The position numbers were made by a program, and so were the translations under genes. Positions 43,201 through 55,200 of a stretch of 64,000 nucleotides of DNA are shown here, piece by piece. Origin of the DNA: Acridotheres tristis (taxonomy: Eukaryota; Chordata; Aves; Passeriformes; Sturnidae); NCBI GenBank assembly GCA_037013685.1, contig CM072894.1, positions 13,217,449 to 13,281,448 of the forward strand, in the 5' to 3' direction. Position 1 is the first letter of the stretch. Each line of letters opens with the position of its first letter. Under the pieces are notes generated by a model. The model made no database searches. It was given only the letters and a program-made list of their open reading frames with translations, and was not told the DNA's origin.

Positions 43201-46200
43201 TAGCTGTGCCTTTCCAAGTGCTACATCCCTTAATTAAAAGGCTGGCTTTATCACGGAAATATTGTGTGAATTTTTGTGGCAGCACTTGAAGGGTATAACC
43301 CCAGTTTAAAAATACAAGAACACAGGGATCTGCTTCTTGAGTTAGCTTAGGGTTAAGTGTTCAGAAATACTTGAGGAAAAGCTTTTGGTGGTGCTCAGAA
43401 GCTGGTCTTTGTTCAAGCAGAATTCAGATGGAGGACCAGATCGCTCTGCAAATGTCAATCATGAAGTATCAGACCAGCTCCACAATCAGTCTGCATAATT
43501 TCATTATGTTTAGTTAGTTCATATAAATGGGATTCTTTTTGAACCAATTGGAGCTACATTTTTCGAATCTGGTAAATGTAATTCCATTTCTTCAGGATAA
43601 CTTACTGATGTTCTCTGTATCAGTAATGTAAAATAAGTAGAATGCCACTACAAATACAATACAGCTTCAAGGCTGAACCACTGTGAGTTCAAGTCATCCA
43701 TCATCAGTCTTGACAGCATCAGATGATTCCCAGTACAGGAAGTCCACCTCCCATACATTTGGGAAAAAAGAGGAAATGTCTATCAGCACAACAGCTCCTT
43801 TTAGAGCTGAATGCATGTCAGATGTTCTTTCCATAATGTTTTGGTTCATTAAAACAATCCGTATGTAAGTAGCCTGTTGAAATTCTTTGCCTTAGACTCA
43901 CGGCCAAATATCTTTAGAATTCTACTCAGTCACACTGGAATTTGGACACCTTGATTATTACCAAGGTGAAATGTAACCAGCAGCTGATAACTTCTTGATC
44001 AACCAGTCATACTTATTTTCTCCTGACACCTGCTCTGAGTAAACATTAGTAGTTCAGTGTAAAATGTTGTCAAAATGCAAAATGAAGACAAAACACAAAA
44101 ACCAGACTGAATTCAGTTAAAAATGAAGGTGTGATGAAAGAGTTTATGCATAGCTATATCTCCTTCTTGTGTTGGCAGTTTTTGAATCAAATTGAAACTA
44201 ATATTTGACCTTAACTAGACCTTATATTAGTATTGTATCATAGCATTAGACTGATTGTGTCAATGTGTGTTGATTTTTATAAGGATACTTTGTAAATGAC
44301 CCTTTTTGTATTTCCTAGGTCTCACGGGATCTTGTGTGCTTTCTACAGCTAGACCATGTCAGTGTTTACTATGGGCAGGACTATCGGAACAAGTACAAGG
44401 CGCCCACAGACTATTGTTTAGTGCTAAAGGTAACACTGCAGCAGTTGCCTACACCTTGAATACACTCTTACTTGTTCTGAACCAGCAGCTGCTTTTCATT
44501 TCATTTTCCTCTAGTTCCTGTATACAATGTCAACAGTTAGTGAACAGTTGTTGCCTGTTCTCTGTGCTGGTCATGACTTCATTAACCTTTTCATATTGCC
44601 CTGAATTGTTTTATTTCCAGACTGATGAGTGCCAGTCTATTTAATTGTTCATTATACTCTAAAACATACACTAAAGTCTTCTTTTCCACTTGGCAACTCT
44701 CTACCCTACAACTGTTTAGGTTCAAAGAGATAATATCCCTTGAAATGCTAAATCCAGAGTTATCTTCTCAGTGTAGGTCCGGAGTAGTGCAGAAATTGAT
44801 ATTAAATATTCAAGTCTAGCCTTTGTAGACCAACCTGAGGGAAAAGGGATGCTATACAGGCATCTTCTGAGTATAAAGGACAGATAGAAAGAACAAGTAG
44901 CAAAAACTGTTATAAAACCAGTGACCTGATCTTAAACAGATCTAATGACTTGAGAGCATCAAGTTATTTTAATTGCATCAATACATCTCCTAGTTTCTGT
45001 TGACTCCCACATAGTGTTCAGAATGGTGTCAGCTCTTGCAAGATAGCTGGGTACCAAGCTGTTTTAGAACAGGCTTTCACACTGTGTTCACAGCAGGTAA
45101 CATGTCTTCATGGATTTGAAATAGTGACAGTAACAAGTGATGGTTATAGTTGCACTTTTCCCCTCCCTGCTCTGGAGTTACGTGTCAGTGCATTAGACCA
45201 TTTACTGTGCCTGGAGTGTGTGGCTGCCTTTCCACTGCCTGAAAAAGGATTTCATTTTTCCAGTGGACAGGACAACGTGTCTGTGAGCCCACTGAGGGGA
45301 CACTGAATATTAAATATGGTACTTGATATTAGTGGAGAACATACAGCTGAAACTAGAAACATTTTTCCATGTTCTTATAGGTCATTGAATGCAAACAAAA
45401 ATGTCAGTATTCGTAGGTATGTATCAATTCCTTGAAGTAAATTGATTTTTTTCTACTTACATGCCACGTCTGTCTGTATCATTTGGACAGGTTAATAGTA
45501 TATTATTTTTTCAGGCTTTTTGACCACACAAAGTGGATTTTTTAAAAAAAAAAATTATTGCAGTTCTGAGCATAAAACTTAATGGTAACATTAATGAAGA
45601 CACAAAAATGTGTAGAAGTTGTCCCTAAGTAAATTAATGGGGTAGATTTAGTTGGGTCACTTACACCAAGTGAAGCTGTATTTTGTGTGGAGCTGATGAG
45701 TCACCAAATTATTGTATTAAGCAGGGTTCAGTTCTGCCTTCATCGGTTCTTATAATGTTACATCGATGTTTTCAGTTGGTACAAATGTATAGAAACCATA
45801 TAGTTTTTTCAATAGAAAGGGAGTTTTGTGCCACAGAGGCTCACTAAGCTAGAAGTATCTCCTTTGGAACAAGTGAATGGCAAATACAAACTGAAGGCCT
45901 AATTCTCTACTGACATCCAGACTGGATTTCTCTTTATCTTCACTCCTTTCTTTATATCAAAACTTAGTATGCTCAAGTTAGGTGTTAGCTGTGCTGTTGT
46001 TAAATGTAACATTTGTGTGCTAGCATATGAAGTTAACTCCTTGGTCCTAAATGTCAGATTTCTGAGAAATTCTTTTATTTCTATAGAACCAAATTTTTTA
46101 ACAAGTCCAGGAAGAAGCTGGCTTGTTAGTGAAGTAATTGTATTTACTTCTATAGACTCTTCTTTGTTATACAACATGTATGTGAAGGAGGCTGGTAGTG

Positions 46201-49200
46201 AAAAACTAAAATAATTATCTACTGTCATAAGAAAATTTGTTATATTCTCTTTATGGACATAAACATCTTAATGTTCATTTTCAAATAATTGTGTTGGAAG
46301 GATAAAATATTCTGGAAAAGCTTAAAAGTCCTTTGATATATGTTTCAGGTAGTCTTCAGTAAAACTTAAATACCTACAATCCTCTAGCAAAACTGTGTTG
46401 TGTCACTGAGCTGTAAGCTAACAGAGGAAATTATAAGAACTGTATCAGTATTCAGTTACCCCAACAGCTGAGAGACCTGTAATTTCTACAGCATGGACAG
46501 GAAACAACTGAATAGTCCATCCAGAATGATTTCCAGTGTCTGATTTTAGAAAAACATGAGTTTGCTTCTTGACTGCTGAATTGATAAATACAGTGCCTTT
46601 ATATTTTTTATACATGCATGTGGGAGTAGCAAGTATTTTTAGATGATAGCTCTGTATCAGTAGGGTGGGAGTCTTGAAGGCTCTACAAGCTGAGTATGGA
46701 ATTGTGCTTAACAGCATGCCACTTGGGGAGTGTCTCACTTAAGCCTGCAAAGGCAGAGAAGGCCACCAGTGTGTTTGTTTTCCTCTAGTTTGGGGGATTT
46801 TTATGTGAGAGAAAGGTGAAATATCAGTTGTCTCTGTCAACTGACTCTGGTGAGTCAGTCCATAGGTATTGAAGACTCTTGGTGGCTAGAAAGTACTACA
46901 GCCCTAAAATAATGAAAGACTTGCCCTTTCTTAGTGTTTCAAACTTGAAATCAGTACGTGCTGGACACACTGCCAAGTGTGTGTTTGTGAAGCAATCCCC
47001 ATTGAAACTCACCTCCAGAAATATTCTGGAACATTTTTAAGTGGGCTTAAATACAGACTACTGTTGAAGAGCTTCCAGCATTAGGTTTATCTATATGGAC
47101 CTCAACAAATAAATTCTTTCCTTGCATTCCTAGCTATGAAAGCATTGATGAGAGTGCACAATTTTTTGCAGCATCCTCAGATCCAGAAGAAGTCGCAGTA
47201 TATCAAGTACCTTTGCTGTGATGATGTAAGAACTCTACACCAGTGGATCAATGGCATCCGCATTGCTAAGGTAACCCCCAGGCATCTTACACTGCTGTCA
47301 TGAGTAGTCATCACCTGCTTAAAAAAAACATTTACAGTTACTTAGCAAAATACATGGTACATCTAACTTCCCTCTGTTTAACTATTCTGAACATGAACTG
47401 TAAAATCTTCTTACATTTTTTATTCCTTAGCAAAATTATTAGGCTTTGTTATAATAATTCAGTAATTGGGCCTTTTCTTGTTTCTGCTGCACCCCTGTCA
47501 CATGATACAGTTCTGACTTGCATCATGGATAGATTTTAGCCAGCTCCTTTCAGATTTTAAAATAGAAGGCTTATGGGAAAAGAGAATTTAGAAAATAGAG
47601 TTGATTTCCAAGATCCTCAGCTTGTCTTAGTTTAATCATTGGGCCATTTCTTGCTTGACACTGTCTCTTCTAGAATGAATAAATTGTTTTTCTTTCTCTC
47701 AGCAATTCTAGTAATACTATTAATATTGGCTAAACTCCTTAACATAGAGCCTGTGTTGCTTTGGGGGGACTGGCAGGAGGAAAGATGTAGTAGAGTAGCC
47801 AGAGGTGGAGCTCAACAGTCTGAAAGGAGTGCACAACCTGTATAGAGTTGTTAAACTTGTTTGTCATTTTGCTTAGTACGGGAAGCAGCTATACATGAAC
47901 TATCAGGAAGCACTGAAGAGAACAGAATCAGCCTATGACTGGACCTCCTTGTCTAGCTCCAGTATCAAGTCAGGCTCCAGCTCATCCAGTTTGCCAGGTA
48001 ACAATGTGATCTATCTCATAATACAAAGATTCAATTGCCTTTGTTATCCTCTGCTGTCTGCATGCCTCAAGAGAGACTATTGCAGGAAATTGACTGTTTC
48101 TCCAAAATATTTCATGCTGTGTTTAGTCTAAAACATAGACTTAATCTATAACATTCATCTGTGTGTATATATACACACAGGTAAAAACCTATTTTGCTAT
48201 ATTACTTGCAGTGATGTATGTATTTGAAATATGCACCACTTTCTTGTTCACCTCCAAAAACCAATGTTTTTCTTATACGGAGAGGAGGAATCACCATTTC
48301 AAATTCTTGATGCCTCTACTTTCACCTATTTGAAAAAAGTTTATATTGTAATGATGCATAGAACATACATACATAGTTCTTAAACTGCTTTGTTGACTGA
48401 AATATTTGAAACTGGAAAATGAGAAATAGCCTTTGCCCAAACCTCTGATATTGCCCAAATGCAAAAATCCAAACAATCTTTTTAGAGAAAACTTTGAAAA
48501 TACTGTTTCTGTTCCCATGTCAAATTGTGCATGTCTGCATTAATGTGCTCCTGTTTATCTCTCAGCAGACCTGGGGCTGGTTTCTTGTTGCATGTAACAG
48601 TTTAAAAATAGATAAATGGTTTATACAGTGTAATTTCACTGTTCAGAGCTGACTGATGCTTTGGTGGGTTTTTTGGAAACTTCAGGGCCTAGGTTCTTTA
48701 TTGAAAACGTGCTGTTGTGTGAAGGTGTTTCATCCACCACAGATAGGGGTTGGGAAATAACACTACTGAATTGGACAGGTTCAGAGAGTAGCCTGTAAGA
48801 ACGGGCTAAGCAAATACAGTCTAACTGGGAAGGTACCTTGTTGTTTCAACTGTGTGGCATAGCAGTAAATCCTTGGTTACTGACAATTTCTCCATCCAGG
48901 CTGGGTGTTTATCTTTCTGTTAAAGTGTCAATTCTTGTAGGGAGCTGAGCCACAGCCCACCAGCCAGGCATGTTCTGCCAAAGTTGTGTTCCAGCTTGTG
49001 CCTGGACAGTTTGGGATTACACAGAAAGCAAGTGCCAGGCTGAATAAATTGGTCTGGCAGTGCCTGCTGCTGTCTTGCCAAGACACCCTGTGGACCAGAG
49101 CATCATCTGTGTTGGCTATTTGCAGGATGCACACCAGTTCTTCTCTTGTGTTGAGGAATGGGTTGTTGGAAGCAGTGTCCTACCTTGGCTGGTGCAGTTT

Positions 49201-52200
49201 GCCTGTTCACAGCCTGTGCCCAGGGTCCATTTTTAAGGTTGGGCTGAGAGGGGGTGTTGGAGAGAGCAGGCAGCGTGCACTGCATGAAATGGGGCTTTTC
49301 CAAAGTGTAGGGATGAGGCATGGTTCAGAACCCATACAGCTGCAGTGTGATTTTACTTTGAAACATATCTGATGTGCTCTCATCCTTATGCAGCTTCAGG
49401 CTTGGTTAATACCTGGCATCTGTTGCACTGTTTTATTTTCCAGGTGGTCATGGCCTGGATGTGAGCTGGAGCTTATGCAGTCATTACTGGGAGCAGTATC
49501 CTCTGGGGACATGTTTCACAAGAGTTGCATTATAAGCGTACTGACATTACTCTTACATTCAGAAATTCTTACATTCAGTATGCTAACTGTTCCTTAACTT
49601 TTTTTCTGAACAGAATCTCAATCAAATCATTCTAATCAGTCTGACAGTGGAGTTTCTGACACCCAGACAGCTGGACATGTCCGTTCCCAAAGCATTGTCA
49701 GCTCCATGTTCTCTGAGGCCTGGAAACGAGGCACTCAACTGGAGGAATCCAGCAAGGTAACAAGAAGACTTTAATTTGAGAACCAACACCTGATAAATTG
49801 TATGAGACAGGGTGTTGTATCCCTTCCACCTGTCTTGAGTGACATTTCTTCTCTGTTTTACATGGTTGTTTTACACTGCTATATAATTGTTTTTTAGGAT
49901 TCACTTTTTCAGGTAATTCAGCCCTGCAACTTTCTGTTCTTTCTTTTATTTCTGTGCATAGAAGCTTTTGTTCTTTGAAGGCATTATACAGCCCCCCTCA
50001 CAGTCCTATTTACTAATGTTGAATGAAGACAAAATAAAAAGATAAGCTGTTAACAAATTGAATGAAATTCTTTCTCACTAATGTCTTTCTCCAGTTAAGT
50101 AGCCACATCTTTCTTTTGTAAAGATGTGAATAACTGGGGCCTGAAAGCAGGTATATATATTTTGAAGTACTTCAGTAGTTTTTTAAAAGCTTTCTGTTAT
50201 ATTAGGTGGAAATGGAACCAGTAACCTCTGATATTGTCAAAACAAAGGTACTGACATTGTGAGCAGTCGTGGATTAAGGCAGATGTGGTATCTCCTGTTA
50301 CTGGTAGAGAGTTGCAAGACTGTAACCCATTGAGGCTGGGGCTCAGGTCTGTTGTGGTTTGGTTAGTTTTCTGTTCTTTCTGTGGTAAATGGTTCTAGTT
50401 CCTGGGGAAGATTTCCATGCATAGGAGAAATTCTGCTGAAGCTGGTTTATTGTCAGATTTGAAGGAATCTCCAGGTTCCTGAACAGCCTTGATGTCATTA
50501 ACTGCAGCTACGTGTTGAAGTGCACTATGAGAAGTTGTCATTACTTCTGTCAGTTCTGAATCTTCCCCAGACCCCAAGTTTAAGCTAGAGAAGCAAGTTT
50601 TTTAAAACTAAAACCACATACACCTGGCATTGGTGCTTCAGATAAATAACTAAAAATAAGATAACACATCACCTTTTCAAACGAGAAAGCATTGTGACAG
50701 ACAGTGTGAAAGCTGACATGGCTGCATCCTTTGGGATTCATAGCTTTTCTGCAATGCCTGCTGGCCTGGAAGTTGTATGATTCTAGTAGTAATGTAGTAC
50801 TCAGTCCAGGAATGCAGCTTGCTAAATTGTGGTCCAAGTTTTTCTACTGCATGAGTGCAACACGTGGTGCATGTCCATCAGCAGATGGCTTTCGTGTGGG
50901 TATAGGATGCATCCTTTCTGCAGGAGATGGGGCATTTGCTAGCAGGTATCCAACAGAGGTGAAAGAGTACTGCTGTGAGAATGATAATGTCACTGTTTCC
51001 TCAAGTTTTGGGTTCACTGTAAATCCTGATGCTACATACACTCGCTGTGAGATTTTAAGCAAAAGTTTGAAGTTTACTACTTTAGGGTTACTGTTTTTCT
51101 TTATCGAATCTGTAGTGCTGCTGGCAACTGCTCATCTAAATAAACCCCTAGAATTTTCATGCTACCTGATTAAACCCATGTTAAAAATAGAATACTCAGA
51201 ATGCTTCCTGTTGAGGGCCATCCGTGTATCAAGATTTCATCAATTTGAATTCCTTCCTGCAAATCCAAAAAAAAGGTATATGTTTTCACCTCATACTTAA
51301 CATAGGTAAATGAATTGCCCTAAAACTTCCGAGGAATTCAAATGAAAGGAATTGTGTAAACTTGCAGAAGCTGTGTTAAACAATTGAGTGAATTGGTGAC
51401 AAATTTACTTTCAGTGAAGCTACAGTGTAAATCTGGCCCCGGGAACTTGAATAACTAGGAAATCAGACAGGCAGTGGAAAATGTTAAACTGTGTGGCAAG
51501 AAAGGCAGCAGCAGTGTTGAAGAATTGTAATTTACACGAGAAGGTGTTCACAGTGATAGTGAGATGTGCTTTAGTCAGATTAGTCTCCAGTTAGCTCAGA
51601 GGCAGCTTTGCTACAGTGCCTTGGTGTCAAAGCTGGCTTAAGAAGTTCATGTGGGCAGGTTGCTGCCAAGTGGCAGAAGTTTCCTGCATGTCCCTTCCCC
51701 TTGTGCAACTGCTCTCTCCCTCCTTGTCAGCCCTGGCTCATTCGCCTGGGCAAGCAGGGCACAACAGAGCACACTGTGTCTCAGCAGGGAGATGACACTG
51801 GTGCTCTTTCCAGCCAGGGTGTTGTACTAGTGCCTCAGCAAATTAATAATGGGTGAGTTCTGCCCACTTGTCCCTCATTTACCAGTTACCTGTAACTTCA
51901 CAATTTCTTGAAGTTGAAAGCATACTGAGATTTCTAGAGATCTCTCGTATTTGTCAAATTTGCTAACCATCGAAAAGTATGGGAGAAGAGATGGCAAACA
52001 GTTCAATGGCAAAAGTTTGTTTTCTTAGGAAATGCTAGCTTTAAAAAAAAAAGCACAGTTGATATAAAAAGAGATACTATTGTTTTTATAGCATGTCTTT
52101 AGAATTCCAGATAGTCATGAAGATGCATATTACAAATAGGAATTGCTAGTATGCAATAAGTAATTTCTCAGGATACACAGAAGGACATCACCTAATTATA

Positions 52201-55200
52201 AGGGGGAAAAAAGGACAAATTCATCTCTCTCAAGGTTCTTCTGTAAGCAGACTATCACAGAATACCCTTCTGGATGTTGAAATTTGATTCTGTGGAGATG
52301 GGAGGGGCTCCCCTTCCTGAGATGCCCAGTAGTCTTTTCTCTGTCCTGAGTGTTTAATTTGTTCACTGTGAAGATGGCTGTCTTCAATGGGTATTAGGAA
52401 AACACCTCTCTGTTTCAAATATATCTAAGATTAAGAAAAACTTTTCCTAAAATGCAGATAATCCATCTGCTTCATATTTTGGAGGATTGCTCTTTGCCCA
52501 AAGAATATTTTATTCATTTGTTCCCAGCTGGGCAGTGAAGAACTCATTAAGTCTCATTTTGCTTGTTAGATTTTGAAGACATCATTTCAAACGGTGTGCT
52601 TCAACAAATACCCACATGCATGCTCACTGTGTCTGCTTTAAGGGACAAATTCAAGATTCTCCAAGGTCCTGCCATTCAGGGATAGCGATTCTGTTATACC
52701 TTCATCTCCCCCTCTGTCTGTTTTATGCCACCTTTATTTTTCCTGTTGCCTTTTGCTGTCTCAGGTGTCAAAAGTGAAGCTCAGCACAACTAAGGGCAGC
52801 ACACTCATGGTGCCTTATACAGGGCACAGTTAAGGTCAGGTGGTGCTAACTGAAAATTTATTAACCTGGGTGATTGGGAGAATGGTAATTTACAGACTAA
52901 CACTTGCAAGAGATCCAGTATTTCTGTTTTGTAATGTGAACACCTTGATTTAGTTCCAGAGCTGTTAATATTCTTGCCTTCCAGACCTAATGTGGCAGGT
53001 AGAGGCACACCCCATGTTTGTTGTAAAATCACTGTTTATTGCTTCTGACTCTAATCCTTTTGGTGGAGTTCTGCACATTCAGACACTGTGCACTTGTGTT
53101 TAGAACAAAGCAATATGCAAATGTGCTCTTCCCATGTAGATGAGCATAAACTGGGCTAACTTACTACAAAGTGTCTACTAATAAGGTATAGGTACCCAGT
53201 GTGGTCAGTTGCCATGGTGGTGGTGTATTTCTAATGCATGTTTCTATGCTGTGCACTGTGAAATTCACAACTTGGCTTGTAGTCAAAACACTTTGTATTA
53301 GGAGGATGTTTATAGTAATAGTTTGAGTAATGCAATTATCGTTTTAATTTTTAAGAGGAGTATAGCCTTACAGTTTTTGAGAAACAACTTAACTTGAGCA
53401 CAACCCAATGAGTAGACTAAAATACTGCCTGCTCCTTTCCCATTGATCTTTCCATTAGTCAGCTTTTCTCTGGTTTTCCTTATTTTTTCTGCTTAACATA
53501 CAAGTTGCATGTGTAACTTTCCTTTTCCAAGTTTACTTTGTTTTGCAGATGTCTAAACATTTCCTTCTGGGAAAATTTTACTAGGAAAACTTGGTTTTCC
53601 TCCTTTTCCCCTATTTTTTCCTTCTCAGTCGTGGATAGAGCATGTGAAGAAAAAATATCTCAGTACTATTCCTGTGCAGAGCTTGCTCTCGGTGTGTTTT
53701 AAGCAGTTCAAGATTTCTGCATTTTGTAACACTGAACAGTGTAAGGCCTGAACTAACAGATGTAAGGATTGGACATGCTCTGGGAGACCGTGTGTGGTTT
53801 GATTCCAGTCATACTGAGCTGAGAAGTCCAGAGTCTCTGCGTCTGTCCTCTGTCATGGCCTGGGGTGTTCTGTGGGGGCTCTGTTTGGGTCATTATGCTT
53901 GCCCAAAGGCCAATATTTCTCACTGGTCCCACTGCCTGCCCCACAGAGGTGACAAGGCTGGCGTGTTTGCCCTCTGACAGTCAGCCTCACCTGGAGCAGA
54001 CGTGGCTCCACTGACTTCTGCCGGCTCCCCTCCCGACCTGCCCCATCCCCTTGCATGGTCCAGGCTTGCCAGTGTATGGAATTGTCTCTTGCTCCAGTGT
54101 TTTGCTAATAATTCTTGCATGCTGTAATCTGTCACTTAATTTTTAATGTTGGGCACATTTAGACCTTGACTTTATAATCTCTTTGTCTCTTTCCCTCTCT
54201 CCCTCCTTCCCTCTCTCTTCTATTTCTCCCTTTCCACTTTCACTAAAAATCCCTTCCCCATAGGCCCGAGCGGAGCCTGCAGGTCGGCCCTTCGTGTCTG
54301 TCGCAGCTCCCGTGTCCCCGCAGACGAAAGCGGTGGCCCCGTACACAGCATCGCAGCCGTCCCCGCCGCTGCCACCGCCCCCGCCGCCGCCCCCTCCGCC
54401 CCCGCCGCCGCCGCCCCCGCCGCCCCCGCCCCTGCCCAGCCAGGCCGCCCCATCCGCGGGCTCGCCCGCCACCATGTTCGTCAAGTACAGCACCATCACC
54501 CGGCTGCAGAACGCGGCCCAGCACGGCGGCCCTTTCTCCAAAGCCCCTGCTGCACAGCAGGCCCCGCCGCCGCCCCCGCCCTCGGCAAAGCCTCAGATCC
54601 CGGTGCCCCCCAACGGGGTCATGCCGCCTCCCCCGCCCCCGCCGCCGCCCCCCACGCCGGGCTCGGCCATGGCACAGCTGAAGCCGGCACCTTGTGCCCC
54701 CTCCGTGCCGCAGTTCACGCCGCCGCCACCGCCCCCCAAGATACATCAGGTTCAACCAAATATAAGCCAGGCCGCCGCTGCCTCCTCGTTGCCACCACCT
54801 CCTCCTCCCGTGCCTGCCCCCCCACCACCCCAGGCACCCCCAAAGCCTGTCATGGCAGCTCTGCCCCCTCAGCCTAGTGGGAAGGCAGCGTCACCAGGGG
54901 TCGCACACGTCACTCCCCCGGTGACTGCACCCTTGCCCCTTGCAATAAAGAAACAACCAAGTGTCACTTCTCCCCAGGTGCCTCCTCTACCCCCAGCCCC
55001 TCCTGGTCCCGCTCCCCCTGCAACATTCCCAAAGCAGCAGAGTTTCTCAGTAAAACCTCCTCCATCCCCTCAGTCCCCAGTGCCCTCGGTGGTGAAGCAG
55101 ATAGTCAGCCAGTTCCCCCCTCCTCCTCCCATGCCACCTGCCACTGAGCCCCAGCCTCTGAAACCCCTTCCACTGAGTGTGGCTCCACAGTCACCTCCAG

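Noticed and set aside
48986..49372. 128-codon + strand frame in intron 11
   Set aside because: Two antisense frames overlap it, composition is like surrounding intron, and no family motif is seen.
54243..54755. 170-codon - strand Arg/Gly-rich open frame
   Set aside because: Reverse complement of proline codons in exon 13; low complexity and no independent support.
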